Positions 46,611 through 55,659 of a stretch of 64,000 nt of DNA are shown here, piece by piece. Source of the stretch: Bacillus cereus. GTDB lineage: Bacteria; Bacillota; Bacilli; Bacillales; Bacillaceae_G. Each line of letters begins with the position of its first letter. Positions within the stretch are counted from its first letter, which is position 1. The position numbers and the translations under genes were made by a program. The stretch covers positions 146,398 through 210,397 of the forward strand of contig NZ_NUOT01000024.1 of the NCBI RefSeq assembly GCF_002584535.1. Reading direction: 5' to 3'. The notes under the pieces were generated by a model. The model saw nothing but the letters and a program-made list of their open reading frames with translations. It was not told the origin of the DNA and did not search any database.

Positions 46611-47225
46611 ATGAAAGGCTTAAAAATCGTGGTACTTGTCTTTGGATTGTTTTTTAGTTCTCAAGCATATGCTTATGCCGAGGATGGGAGATGGATATGG
46701 CCTGTAGACGGAAGAATTAGTGACTATTTTGGAACAAGAAATGGAAAACACTATGGTATTGATATAGCAGCGTCAATTGGTACGCCGGTTGCAGCGATTC
46801 GAGGTGGAACAGTAACAAAATCCTATTTTTCCAATAGTTATGGACATGTAGTGTTTATTAAACATGGAGAATATGAGGCTGTGTACGCTCATCTAAATAA
46901 GAGATATGTATTTCAAGGGGATCAGATTGCAAGAGGTGAGATAATTGGTGAAGTGGGAAACACAGGTGAATCACGCGGGGCACATTTGCATTTAGAAGTT
47001 CATAAAGGTACTTGGACATTTGGGAAAAGAAACGCAATGAATCCATTGCTTGTTTTAAATGAAGAAAGAGATCAAGTAGCCTCAGTATCAATGTATATTG
47101 TACAAAAAGGGGATACATTGGTCAGTATCGCACGGAAGTTTGGCATGACTGTTCATGAGATAAAAGTGAAAAACACACTGCAACAAGATCAAATTTATCC
47201 AAATCAAAAGTTATATATAAATTAA
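46611..47225 (+). CDS. Secreted M23 endopeptidase with C-terminal LysM
   Basis: 204 residues; the third of the close ATGs has GGAGG six bases upstream. Signal peptide (about 1-22, cleavage after AYA). The LytM/M23 domain (about 30-140) has the zinc motifs HYGIDIA and HLHLEVH, followed by one LysM repeat (MYIVQKGDTLVSIARKFG, about 158-203). It should cut peptide cross-links in peptidoglycan. Having the LysM after the peptidase is less usual than before it. Related to sporulation or germination wall enzymes, but the stage is not deducible. Confidence 0.92.
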   Translation: MKGLKIVVLVFGLFFSSQAYAYAEDGRWIWPVDGRISDYFGTRNGKHYGIDIAASIGTPVAAIRGGTVTKSYFSNSYGHVVFIKHGEYEAVYAHLNKRYVFQGDQIARGEIIGEVGNTGESRGAHLHLEVHKGTWTFGKRNAMNPLLVLNEERDQVASVSMYIVQKGDTLVSIARKFGMTVHEIKVKNTLQQDQIYPNQKLYIN

Positions 47226-47257
47226 AAAAGAGCTAGCAAAACTAGCTCCTTTTTTAC
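47224..47257. terminator. Bidirectional terminator
   Basis: The stem AAAAAAGAGCTAG / CTAGCTCCTTTTTT between convergent genes. Confidence 0.9.
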
Positions 47258-47940
47258 CAAAAAATAAAGACACATATAAATCCGGAAATGACTAAATAGC
47301 TATAATAATAAAAGACCTTTGTCCTCGTTTTTTCCTTCGTTCGAAATAATACAATAGTTGGTTCGATTAGCCCAATTGTAAAGCAAAGTAGACCAAGGAG
47401 CATACAACCGATAGAAAAAGAATACAAGGCAACTTGTATTTTGTGGAATGGAATAATCCATTTTAATAAAAATGCAATAAGTACGGTATAACATATGCTA
47501 CCAATGTATTTGTTTAAAGTTGTATTAGAACGAAAACCAGGAAGCTTTTTCAAAAAGGATCGGGAAACAACTTCTGTCTGTAAAGAAGTATGCTCTTCTA
47601 TTATTTTTTGTGCTTCTTTTCCTTTATGAAAGAGAGAAAGAATCCAATTACGCTTTCCTTGGAAAATAAATTGCGATGTTGTTAAATAGTGATCAATTTT
47701 CACTTTATCCCAACTGCTCCATGGATGACGCTCACATAGCTTTAGTTTACTTTCTGTTGTTTTATCATACTGATAAACACTAATTCCTTCTTCATCAAAA
47801 GTAGCATAGTATGTTTCTCTTGAAAATGCGCCTAAATCAATTGGACAGTAGAAAAGTAACACCTTTTTTAAATAAAAGTATTCTTTTCTAAGGTTTTTTT
47901 TCATCGTTTCTTGAATAGAGTGTCTTTTTTCTTTTTTCAT
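47254..47940 (-). CDS. Membrane protein of unknown function
   Basis: 228 residues; GGAGGAAATGTC precedes the ATG. A cytosolic N-terminal domain of about 135 residues (beta-rich, ATFDEEGISVYQYD, resembling a PH/YcxB-type fold) is followed by three C-terminal membrane helices (about 142-165, 168-190 and 203-227). Family and role are not established. Standalone. Confidence 0.7.
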   Translation of the reverse strand: MKKEKRHSIQETMKKNLRKEYFYLKKVLLFYCPIDLGAFSRETYYATFDEEGISVYQYDKTTESKLKLCERHPWSSWDKVKIDHYLTTSQFIFQGKRNWILSLFHKGKEAQKIIEEHTSLQTEVVSRSFLKKLPGFRSNTTLNKYIGSICYTVLIAFLLKWIIPFHKIQVALYSFSIGCMLLGLLCFTIGLIEPTIVLFRTKEKTRTKVFYYYSYLVISGFICVFIFW

Positions 47941-48115
47941 GACATTTCCTCCGTATTAAGAAAATGCTCTTATCTTAACAATTCAATATCTTATCATTTT
48001 TCTGTATAGATGACTAGGGAGTAGCGTAGGGAAAAGTCGGATTGTAAAAAATATGGGTTAAGTTGTCAAATAATTCGACGGATGCTTTATCCTAAAATTT
48101 GTAGGCAGTAAGGCT

Positions 48116-48180
48116 CGATTGGTAAGGGTTAATAATCAGTAGGATGAAGAATAAAGCTACTGAGTAAATTTTCACTTTAT
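48116..48180 (+). repeat. Copy D of the intergenic repeat
   Basis: CGATTGGTAAGGGTTAATAA, then the imperfect hairpin around CAGTAGgatg...GCTACTG, then TTTTCACTTTAT. Full-length family member; with copy H it defines the consensus. Confidence 0.6.
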
Positions 48181-48234
48181 ATGGTCTTCAAAATAAAAAG
48201 TGCACTTACTATTTGTAAGTTATAAACGTTTTTG

Positions 48235-48263
48235 TTCACAATTGTATGATGATGTTGTATAAT
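48235..48263 (+). promoter_or_regulatory. Promoter of the FMN riboswitch and ribU
   Basis: TTCACA, a 17-base spacer and TATAAT, about 26 bases before the riboswitch. Confidence 0.8.
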
Positions 48264-48288
48264 AGTGAAGAAAATAGAATATCGGTCT

Positions 48289-48420
48289 ATCTTCGGGGCA
48301 GGGTGAAAATCCCGACCGGCGGTGATGAACAGTTGTTTTTCGTTCTAAGCCCGCGAGCCGTTAAGGCAGGATTTGGTGAGATTCCAAAGCCGACAGTACA
48401 GTCTGGATGGGAGAAGATGG
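48289..48420 (+). ncRNA. FMN riboswitch (RFN element)
   Basis: The conserved RFN blocks are all present: TCTTCGGGGCAGGGTGAAAA, TCCCGACCGGCGGTGAT, AGCCCGCGAGC, GGCAGGATTTGGTGAGATTC and CCGACAGTACAGTCTGGATG, closing with GAGAAGA. FMN binding should favour the downstream terminator (48482-48510) and reduce ribU expression. Confidence 0.97.
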
Positions 48421-48481
48421 AGGTTCAAGCGTTCAAAAAAGATAGTTCTTTGAACGTCTGTTTGATGTGCCTAAAAATTCT

Positions 48482-48510
48482 CCCTTTGTGTAAAACACAA
48501 AGGGTTTTTT
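48482..48510 (+). terminator. Riboswitch-controlled terminator
   Basis: The stem CCCTTTGTG / CACAAAGGG with six T residues between the riboswitch and ribU. Confidence 0.92.
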
Positions 48511-48585
48511 CATGAGATGAAAAAATAGGCATAGCAGAACCTTTCCACTTTCCATGAGATGATCGATGGAAAAGGAGAGAGAAGG

Positions 48586-49164
48586 ATGAAACAAAAAAAC
48601 AGTGTAGTACAAATGGTGAGTGTAGCAATGCTTAGTAGTATTGCATACTTACTTATAATGTTGGATTTCCCATTTCCAGGACTTCCGCCGTTTTTAAAAA
48701 TTGACTTTAGTGATGTGCCAGCTTTAATTGCAGCGATTATTTTTAGTCCGATTGCAGGTGTAATTGTAGAAGCAATAAAAAATATTCTTCACTACGGAAT
48801 TCAGGGGAGTTTAACGGGGGTTCCAGTTGGAGAAATAGCGAACTTTATTGCGGGATGTTTATTTATTGGACCAGCAGCTTTCTTATTCCGAAAGTATCGT
48901 ACAGTAAAAAGCTTAACAACAGGGTTAATGTTAGGGACGGTTACAATGGCGGTAATTATGAGTGTGTTAAATTATTTTATCATTTTACCAGCTTACACTT
49001 GGTTTTTAAATCAGCCTGCTATGTCTAGTAGTGGTATGCGACAAATGATTGTAGCGGCAATTTTACCATTTAATTTAATTAAGGGAATTGTTGTAACAGT
49101 TGTATTTGTAGCACTGTTTTCACGTTTGAAAGTGTGGGTATTTGCAAAAATGAAAAATGCATAG
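48586..49164 (+). CDS. ribU: Riboflavin ECF transporter S component RibU
   Basis: 192 residues; ATG after AAGGAGAGAGAAGG. Five or six membrane helices, with the S-component motifs SSIAYLLIMLDFPFPGLP and FLKIDFSDVPALIAAIIF that form the riboflavin site. It binds riboflavin and works with the shared EcfA/EcfT energising module encoded elsewhere. Controlled by the FMN riboswitch directly upstream. Confidence 0.96.
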   Translation: MKQKNSVVQMVSVAMLSSIAYLLIMLDFPFPGLPPFLKIDFSDVPALIAAIIFSPIAGVIVEAIKNILHYGIQGSLTGVPVGEIANFIAGCLFIGPAAFLFRKYRTVKSLTTGLMLGTVTMAVIMSVLNYFIILPAYTWFLNQPAMSSSGMRQMIVAAILPFNLIKGIVVTVVFVALFSRLKVWVFAKMKNA

Positions 49165-49171
49165 AAACTTT

Positions 49172-49207
49172 GGCCATCAGCGGGAGCGTACCGCTGATGG
49201 TCTTTTT
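49172..49207 (+). terminator. Terminator of ribU
   Basis: The stem GGCCATCAGCGG / CCGCTGATGGTC with a T-run. Confidence 0.92.
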
Positions 49208-49228
49208 ATTTGTGAGTTAGATGAATAA

Positions 49229-49266
49229 CAAAAAATCCCCCTCATTTTATGAGGGGGGATTTTTTG
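49229..49266. terminator. Terminator of fer
   Basis: The stem AAAAAATCCCCCTC / GAGGGGGGATTTTTT, oriented for the minus-strand ferredoxin. Confidence 0.9.
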
Positions 49267-49281
49267 AAGTTAATAAAAAGA

Positions 49282-49587
<306 letters not shown>

Positions 49588-49589
49588 TT

Positions 49590-49659
49590 ATTGTAAAACG
49601 GTTTTTCGAACTTTTCAACATAAAATTATAATGATAATGCTTATCAATTAGAGTGTCAA
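49590..49659 (-). promoter_or_regulatory. Two fer promoters, the distal one with a Fur box
   Basis: On the minus strand, P1 is TTGACA (49654-49659), 17 bases and TATCAT (49631-49636). P2 is TTGAAA (49613-49618), 17 bases and TACAAT (49590-49595). The Fur-like box TGATAATGCTTATCA (49632-49646, one mismatch to the 7-1-7 consensus) lies between -35 and -10 of P1. Confidence 0.7.
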
Positions 49660-49727
49660 CTTATTTTTGATTTATTTCACAAGATTTTCAAAATGCCTAA
49701 ATGGTGTACAGTTTGATACAATAGACA

Positions 49728-49794
49728 ATATAAAGTAAAGCTTCCATCAATGGAAGCTTTTCATCCCTAGCTGATGGCGAACCTTCACCAATTA
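49728..49794 (-). repeat. Copy H of the intergenic repeat, reversed
   Basis: On the minus strand it reads ATTGGTGAAGGTT, ATCAGCTAGGGATGAAAA, the hairpin GCTTCCAT / ATGGAAGC, then TTTACTTTATAT. It sits between the divergent fer and ypbB genes. Confidence 0.6.
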
Positions 49795-49849
49795 GGCTAT
49801 TACTGTCAGCGCATAACAAGATAAATGTAATTGAAAGGTGGAAGCGGTG

Positions 49850-50911
49850 ATGCAGTTACAATATACTTTATTGTATTGTATAAAACAATTAGATGGTGAA
49901 CGAACTGTTTCTTCCATTTATCACCTTTTAAAAGGAAAACGTTCTTCACAAACGTTACAAGATGGAAATATATTTCACATTTCTTTTTTATTTGGAATAT
50001 ACAAACCATTACAACGTTCTGATTATGATCAGGAAATTGAAAATGTATTACATAAGGGTTGGATTCAAATTGTAAATGAAAATACATACATATTAACTAA
50101 TGCTGGGAAGAACCAACTAGGAATTTTTGAAAAAACACTTCCTTTTCCGCAGTATTTACACGGTTTGAACTATGGAGATATTGGTGAAATCTTTTGGAAA
50201 CGACTTTCATTAATTATCCAAACTGTGTCAAATTTACAACAACAGAATGCGAAATTTCTTCCAATTCAACAAGATACAGAGGTAATGATGTGGGTCAAGC
50301 AGTTTCTCACCAAGATACCATATGCAAGAAGTAAACTTGCGGAAGGTTTATGGAAAGAGGTACATATGCTGTTGAAAGATACCTTGCCAATAGAAGCAAC
50401 AATTTTTACATATCGACTAACAGGATATGAACGAATTGGATATACAGTAAAACAACTTGCAGAAATTACAAACCAAGATGTATTTCGTGTATATCTTTTA
50501 TTTTGGGGTACCATTCATTTCTTTATTCAATCCGTTCGAGATAATGAAAAAGATTTTCCATTATTAACAAAGATTATTTCTTATCCGAATGAAAGGGCAG
50601 ATTTGTTTAGTTTATCAACAAAGAAAACATATCAGCTTTGGAGACAAGGGCGTTCTTTAGACGAGATTGCAACAATTAGAAATTTAAAGGTTGCAACAAT
50701 AGAAGATCATTTTGTTGAAATTGCATTAAGAGAAAGAGACTTTTCTATTGAAATATTTATGGGAAAAAATAAAATCAAGCATGTACAGCGCATTATTGAG
50801 ACATTGCAAACACGTAAGTTACGTGTATTAAAGCAAGCTGTAGGAGAAGAGATTTCTTATTTTGAGATCCGTCTTGTGTTAGCGCAAATGGAGGTTGTAA
50901 ATGAGTCTTGA
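49850..50911 (+). CDS. ypbB: RecQ-associated helix-turn-helix protein YpbB
   Basis: 353 residues; ATG after AAGGTGGAAGCGGTG. The C-terminal part (about 255-350) has an HTH_40/RQC-like segment (YQLWRQGRSLDEIATIRNLKVATIEDHF) seen in proteins linked to RecQ. The rest is helical. It overlaps the recQ start by 11 bases, so the two are coupled. The precise biochemical role is unknown; a helper of RecQ is inferred from the conserved pairing. Confidence 0.9.
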   Translation: MQLQYTLLYCIKQLDGERTVSSIYHLLKGKRSSQTLQDGNIFHISFLFGIYKPLQRSDYDQEIENVLHKGWIQIVNENTYILTNAGKNQLGIFEKTLPFPQYLHGLNYGDIGEIFWKRLSLIIQTVSNLQQQNAKFLPIQQDTEVMMWVKQFLTKIPYARSKLAEGLWKEVHMLLKDTLPIEATIFTYRLTGYERIGYTVKQLAEITNQDVFRVYLLFWGTIHFFIQSVRDNEKDFPLLTKIISYPNERADLFSLSTKKTYQLWRQGRSLDEIATIRNLKVATIEDHFVEIALRERDFSIEIFMGKNKIKHVQRIIETLQTRKLRVLKQAVGEEISYFEIRLVLAQMEVVNES

Positions 50912-52448
50912 GGATTATCTGTATAAGTGGTTTGGTTATAGCGAATTTCGGCCTGGGCAGAAAGAAGTGATTGCAGATTTATTGCAAGGAAAAGATGTTG
51001 TAGCGATGCTTCCAACTGGAAGGGGAAAATCAATGTGTTACCAGCTGCCTGGTCTGATGCAAGATGGAACAGTACTAATTGTTTCTCCATTACTGTCCTT
51101 AATGGAAGATCAGGTAGGACAGCTGAAATATGTAGTAAAGAATCGTGTGATTGCGCTGAATAGTTTTCGCACATTAAACGAAAAAAAGGAAGCGCTAAGG
51201 AAATTATCTACTTATAAATTTGTCTTTGTCTCACCTGAAATGTTGCAATCTGAAGTAATAGTAAGAGAACTAAGAAGGATTCATATTTCGCTATTTGTCG
51301 TAGATGAAGCACATTGTATTTCCCAATGGGGTTATGATTTTCGAACGGACTATAAAAAACTAGATCAAGTTATAGTGGCTATTGGACATCCTCCGGTATT
51401 AGCATTAACAGCTACTGCAACAAAAGAAGTATTACAAGATATTATAAAAACTTTAAAACTTACGAATGTAGCAGAGCATTTGTATTCGATTGATCGCCCC
51501 AATATTGCAATGGAAGTACAATTTGTACAAACGATAGAGGAAAAAAAGGAAGCACTTCTCACTCAAGTGATTAATTTACAAGGACCAGGAATCATTTATT
51601 GCTCTAGCAGGGCTTGGACGGAGCGCTTAACAGAATATTTAGGGAGTAAAGGTATAGCGGATGTTGCATTTTATCATGGTGGAATGGAACATGAAGAGCG
51701 AATGCTAATTCAACAGCAATTTATGAATGATCAACTGCAACTTGTTATATGTACAAGTGCATTTGGTATGGGGGTAAACAAGCCAAATACAAGGTATATT
51801 ATTCATTTTCATTATCCAACAAATATTGCTTCTTATTTGCAAGAGATTGGTAGGGCGGGAAGAGATGAAGAGGCCAGTATTGCGATTCTACTTTGTAGTC
51901 CAATGGATCATGATCTACCAGTTTCTATTATTGAGGATGAATTACCAAATAAACAGCAAATTCAATTTTTGTTTTCCTTACTACAAGAAAAGATGTACCA
52001 AACGAAAGCTTTGCCAATAGAAGATGTGAAAGAAATTTGTTATAATGCTGCAAGGTTTAGTGAACAACATTGGCGTTTTGTACGATATCATTTAGAAAAG
52101 ATGAAAATCATACAAGGGAAGAAGCTCATTATGGAATCCTTGTCAGATGAGATAATGAAAAGATTAATGTTAGAAGTGGAAGGGCGTCTTCGGAATAAAT
52201 ATAGTCAATTAGAAAATATGAAATCCTGGATACAGTTTAAAGGGTGTAGACGTGAAAAAATGCTACAGCAATTTGGTTATAGGAAGGAATTTGAGATAAA
52301 AAACTGTTGTGACTATTGTGGTATTTCAAAAGAAGAGTATAAAAAAAGACGAGCAAGACAACCAATTTTCGACTATAATTGGGAAACAGAGTTACAGTTG
52401 CTCTTTGGTATGAGAGAACGGAGGAATGATGAACATTCAAAGGCGTAG
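50901..52448 (+). CDS. recQ: ATP-dependent DNA helicase RecQ (short form)
   Basis: 515 residues. SF2 helicase core: Walker A with Lys43 in LPTGRGKS, DEAH box at 135-138 (VVDEAHCISQWGYDFR), and motif VI in EIGRAGRDEEAS. The zinc-binding region has KGCRREKML and CCDYC. There is no HRDC domain, so it matches the shorter B. subtilis RecQ/YpbC rather than RecS. It unwinds 3'-5' at forks and recombination intermediates. Coupled to ypbB and overlapping ypbD. Confidence 0.95.
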   Translation: MSLEDYLYKWFGYSEFRPGQKEVIADLLQGKDVVAMLPTGRGKSMCYQLPGLMQDGTVLIVSPLLSLMEDQVGQLKYVVKNRVIALNSFRTLNEKKEALRKLSTYKFVFVSPEMLQSEVIVRELRRIHISLFVVDEAHCISQWGYDFRTDYKKLDQVIVAIGHPPVLALTATATKEVLQDIIKTLKLTNVAEHLYSIDRPNIAMEVQFVQTIEEKKEALLTQVINLQGPGIIYCSSRAWTERLTEYLGSKGIADVAFYHGGMEHEERMLIQQQFMNDQLQLVICTSAFGMGVNKPNTRYIIHFHYPTNIASYLQEIGRAGRDEEASIAILLCSPMDHDLPVSIIEDELPNKQQIQFLFSLLQEKMYQTKALPIEDVKEICYNAARFSEQHWRFVRYHLEKMKIIQGKKLIMESLSDEIMKRLMLEVEGRLRNKYSQLENMKSWIQFKGCRREKMLQQFGYRKEFEIKNCCDYCGISKEEYKKRRARQPIFDYNWETELQLLFGMRERRNDEHSKA

Positions 52449-52992
52449 TATTGAAGACATAGGTCCGAAAGAAATACGGCTTAATCTCTATATAACACAA
52501 TTAATAATTATAGGTGTTGGCTGCGCGTTGGCCTATATACTATTTCCAAATAGGAATGAATTTTATGATTTGTGGAAATGGGAGCCTGTTTCCATTCTCG
52601 TAATAGGCAGTGTGGTTGCAGGCGGTGTTGTCTTACTTGATTATATTGCAATGCAAATACTACCAGAATCCTGGTTTGATGATGGTGGAATTAATGATCG
52701 AATGTTCAAAGGAATTTCTGTAATACAATTATTCGTTATTACGTTTGTTATTGGCTTTGCTGAAGAGTTTTTATTTCGAGGGGTATTGCAGACTCAGTTT
52801 GGACTTGTAATTGCAAGTGTTATTTTTGCTGTGTTACATGTTCGGTATGTGAAGAAGCCATTTTTATTTTGCTTTGTATGTATGATCAGTTTTGTGTTTG
52901 GGTATGTGTTTCAATGGACAGGAAATTTGTTTATAACAATCTTTGCACATTTTCTTGTTGATTTTATAATGGGTCTTCAATTAAGGAGATAA
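52429..52992 (+). CDS. ypbD: CPBP family membrane metalloprotease YpbD
   Basis: 187 residues; overlaps the recQ 3' end. Two ATGs are adjacent and the second has more usual spacing to GGAGG. The CAAX/ABI domain is clear: AEEFLFRGVLQT (E-E-x3-R), then AVLHVRY and FAHFLVDFIMG, giving the metal-binding Glu and His residues. About five to six membrane helices. It is an intramembrane protease-like protein of unknown substrate. Confidence 0.92.
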   Translation: MNIQRRSIEDIGPKEIRLNLYITQLIIIGVGCALAYILFPNRNEFYDLWKWEPVSILVIGSVVAGGVVLLDYIAMQILPESWFDDGGINDRMFKGISVIQLFVITFVIGFAEEFLFRGVLQTQFGLVIASVIFAVLHVRYVKKPFLFCFVCMISFVFGYVFQWTGNLFITIFAHFLVDFIMGLQLRR

Positions 52993-53013
52993 ATGGAAGG
53001 TGGGGTGAACATC

Positions 53014-53508
53014 ATGAGAAAACAAATTCCTGATTTTGAAGAAGAACTTGAAGAAACGTTAGAAGACGAGCAGACGGAAGAAGGTTTACCGCCGCGAAGT
53101 GAAATTCATCAAAATAAAGAAAAGAAAAAATCTAAATTTAAGATTAACCATTTTTTTGTTCGGATTTTAACATTTCTATTTATTTTGTTGCCACTTAGTA
53201 TTTTATGGTATACGGATAAGTATATCGAGGTAAAAAGTGCAAAAGAGAATAATGCCCCTGGAAAAAATGCATTTGATGTGATTTTTTTCGATTCAAATAA
53301 ACATGGAGAAGGAGAAAAGAAGCACTCAGAAAAATTTGAAACGCATATTGTAAAGAAAGGCGAGACATTCGAAAGTATTGGGAAACAGTATTTTCCGAAT
53401 AAAGATGGGGCTACAATCATTAAAAATTATAATAATTTACAAGATAATCAGTTAGAAGTGGGAAAAGAATTAAAAATTCCTATTAAAGAAAAGAACGGGA
53501 AAGAATAG
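53014..53508 (+). CDS. ypbE: LysM-domain membrane protein YpbE
   Basis: 164 residues from the ATG behind GGTGGGGTG. An acidic cytosolic N-terminus (DFEEELEETLEDEQTEE) is followed by one membrane helix (about 48-68), a charged linker and a C-terminal LysM (HIVKKGETFESIGKQYF, about 107-155). It should be anchored in the membrane and bind peptidoglycan. Position in the recQ operon matches B. subtilis YpbE. Confidence 0.9.
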   Translation: MRKQIPDFEEELEETLEDEQTEEGLPPRSEIHQNKEKKKSKFKINHFFVRILTFLFILLPLSILWYTDKYIEVKSAKENNAPGKNAFDVIFFDSNKHGEGEKKHSEKFETHIVKKGETFESIGKQYFPNKDGATIIKNYNNLQDNQLEVGKELKIPIKEKNGKE

Positions 53509-53616
53509 AGGTAAAACAGTTTTAATATGAGTGAATTGAAAAAATGAATGAAGCATTCAATTTTATAGCAATATGATTTAAAGAGATTCTATTACATTTT
53601 GTTGAGAGGGAAGTAT

Positions 53617-54405
53617 ATGGTATGGATTTTAGGTGGTATGTTCATATGTATAGGCTTTATTTGTCTTTTTATGATGTATAGAGAAGCATTACGTGATACA
53701 TTGCTAGAACACACTTTCTCATTTATGAATTTCCCGGAAAGCTTTGGAAAAGTTAGGATATTCTTTATTTCAGACATTCATAGGAGAGTTGTTTCTCCTT
53801 CTTTAATTGAAAATGTAAAAGGAAAAGCTGATCTTGTTATTATTGGTGGGGATTTAGCAGAGAAAGGTGTATCGTTATCACAAATTGCGGCTAATGTTCA
53901 AACGTTAAGTGAAATTGGTCCCGTATATTTTGTATGGGGAAATAACGATTATGAAATTGACTATCATGAATTAGATGCGTTATTACTAGAACATGGTGTC
54001 AAAATTTTAGATAATACAAGAGTACTATTTGAATCAGAGTGCGGCGACAAGCTTTGTCTATTAGGAGTGGATGATGTTGGATTAGAAAGGGATCGTTTAG
54101 ACTTGGCGCTAGCAGATTGTCAAGAAAATGGCTTTCGTATTCTTATTAGCCACAATCCTGATATTGTGAACAAAATGTCTGGACAAGAACAAATTTCGCT
54201 CGTATTAAGTGGTCATACACATGGAGGACAAATTCGTATATTTCATTCTAAACGTTATTTAAAAGGTGGTGTGTATGAGTATCCGAATACAACTTTGTTT
54301 GTGAGTAACGGATATGGAACGACATTTATACCGCTACGTTTTCGGGCTCCATCTCAAACGCACTTAATTACGTTGCAAGGGGAAATTAGGAGATGCTCGG
54401 TTTAA
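53617..54405 (+). CDS. ypbG: Membrane-associated metallophosphoesterase YpbG
   Basis: 262 residues; ATG after GAGGGAAG. An N-terminal membrane helix (about 1-22) precedes a calcineurin-like domain with the metal motifs FISDIHRR, IIGGDLAE, WGNNDYE, SHNPDIV and GHTHGGQI. It hydrolyses a phosphoester of unknown identity (family members act on lipids or nucleotides). Position matches B. subtilis YpbG. Confidence 0.92.
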   Translation: MVWILGGMFICIGFICLFMMYREALRDTLLEHTFSFMNFPESFGKVRIFFISDIHRRVVSPSLIENVKGKADLVIIGGDLAEKGVSLSQIAANVQTLSEIGPVYFVWGNNDYEIDYHELDALLLEHGVKILDNTRVLFESECGDKLCLLGVDDVGLERDRLDLALADCQENGFRILISHNPDIVNKMSGQEQISLVLSGHTHGGQIRIFHSKRYLKGGVYEYPNTTLFVSNGYGTTFIPLRFRAPSQTHLITLQGEIRRCSV

Positions 54406-54457
54406 AGGATAGAACATACGCCAACTTTAAAAGGGAAATATAAAAATTGTTTCGAAT

Positions 54458-54706
54458 ATGCACGGAATTCAGCCAAGTACGCTGTGAGCTTGGGAGAGGT
54501 CATATCATATTATCGATCAAGCAGTCCAGCTATCAGAGAACAATCGGTTGCAAAATCATAATTTAGTTGAGAGGGCGTACAGTCAAGAAGTGTTTTTAGT
54601 AGACGATATCCTACAGTATTTGCTAGAATTTGATGAAATACATGCCCGTGAATTATTAAACGTGGCATTTGTTATTTATACAATAAAAAATGAAATAGGT
54701 GGTTAA
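54458..54706 (+). pseudogene. Broken small gene in the position before mecB
   Basis: From ATG 54458 the frame has nine codons, then an in-frame TGA (54485-54487), then 72 more codons of helical, acidic, protein-like sequence (YSQEVFLVDDILQYLLEFDE, then IHARELLNVAFVIYTIKNE). A competing frame in the first part is also open for about 40 codons (CFEYARNSAKYAVSLGEVIS). This suggests a decayed or frameshifted gene. A GGGAGAGG site (54490-54497) could also start translation at a rare ATT codon. B. subtilis has ypbF hereabouts; similarity is not evident. Confidence 0.4.
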
Positions 54707-54797
54707 AACTGCCGGAATAGTTGTTCGAAAAGAACCATCTATTTTCTATTTCATATAATAAAAATTAGATACAATGGTTACGTAGGGAGGTTACAAG

Positions 54798-55400
54798 ATG
54801 AGGCTGGAACGTTTGAATTATAATAAAATCAAAATTTTCATAACGTTTGATGATTTATCTGAGCGAGGGTTGACGAAGGAGGATTTGTGGAAAAATGCTC
54901 CAAAAGTGCAACAGTTATTTCGCGATATGATGCAAGAAGCAAATAAAGAACTTGGGTTTGAAGCAGATGGTCCAATTGCAGTTGAAGTATTTTCTTTACA
55001 GGCGCAAGGAATGGTTGTGATTGTTACAAAAGAAAATCATGAAACAGATACAGAAGATGAGTTTCGTGATGAGTATATTGAGATGCAAGTAACTCTAGAT
55101 GAGAGTGAGCATATATTATATGAATTTGCAACGTTTGAAGATGTGATTACTTTGGCAAAACGTTTGTATCATCTCGGAGTAACCGGAGGCAAACTTTACA
55201 CATGGGATGGACGTTTTTATCTTTGGATGGAAGAGGAAACACCATTATTAAAGGCAGATATCATTGCGATTTTAGCGGAATATGGTAATTCTTCAACGGT
55301 GACAATTTATCGCATTATGGAATATGGAAAAGAGTTAATGGATTCTCAAGCAATTCAGCAAATATACAAGTATTTTGTCTCAAAACAAAACCTCAGCTAA
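54798..55400 (+). CDS. mecB: Adaptor protein MecB (YpbH, MecA paralogue)
   Basis: 200 residues, MecA family. The N-terminal substrate-binding part starts MRLERLNYNKIKIFITFDDL, then an acidic linker (about 80-100) and the C-terminal ClpC-binding domain (ATFEDVITLAKRLYHLG). It targets proteins to the ClpCP protease. Position between ypbG and gudB as in B. subtilis supports MecB rather than MecA. GGGAGG precedes the ATG. Confidence 0.93.
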   Translation: MRLERLNYNKIKIFITFDDLSERGLTKEDLWKNAPKVQQLFRDMMQEANKELGFEADGPIAVEVFSLQAQGMVVIVTKENHETDTEDEFRDEYIEMQVTLDESEHILYEFATFEDVITLAKRLYHLGVTGGKLYTWDGRFYLWMEEETPLLKADIIAILAEYGNSSTVTIYRIMEYGKELMDSQAIQQIYKYFVSKQNLS

Positions 55401-55420
55401 TATGAATAGCTTGAGGTTTT
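55387..55420 (+). terminator. Terminator of mecB
   Basis: The stem AAAACCTCAAGC / GCTTGAGGTTTT (one bulge) with a T-rich tail. Confidence 0.85.
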
Positions 55421-55518
55421 ATTAGTATTTTGTGATATTGGAGAGACTAAAATACAGTATGGTATAAAAAACATTTAAATATTTAAGTATTTTACTTTTC
55501 TAAAAGCAATAAAAGGAC

Positions 55519-55586
55519 TATAATAATAGTGAAAACGCTTGCAATAAAAAATAGTTTGTATACATTTGTTAGCGTTTTCTATTGCA
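55519..55586 (+). promoter_or_regulatory. gudB control region: cre site and long inverted repeat
   Basis: TATAAT (55519-55524) is followed at the start point by TGAAAACGCTTGCA (55530-55543), a full match to the CcpA cre consensus TGWAANCGNTNWCA. GAAAACGCT (55532-55540) pairs with AGCGTTTTC (55570-55578), and TGCAATA with TATTGCA (55580-55586), so the leader can also fold. Carbon catabolite control of gudB is inferred. Confidence 0.7.
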
Positions 55587-55659
55587 TTCCAAATTTAACG
55601 GTGTATACTAGGCAATGAAGGTTTACTAAACAAGTGAAATTACAGGGGGTTTACTTACT

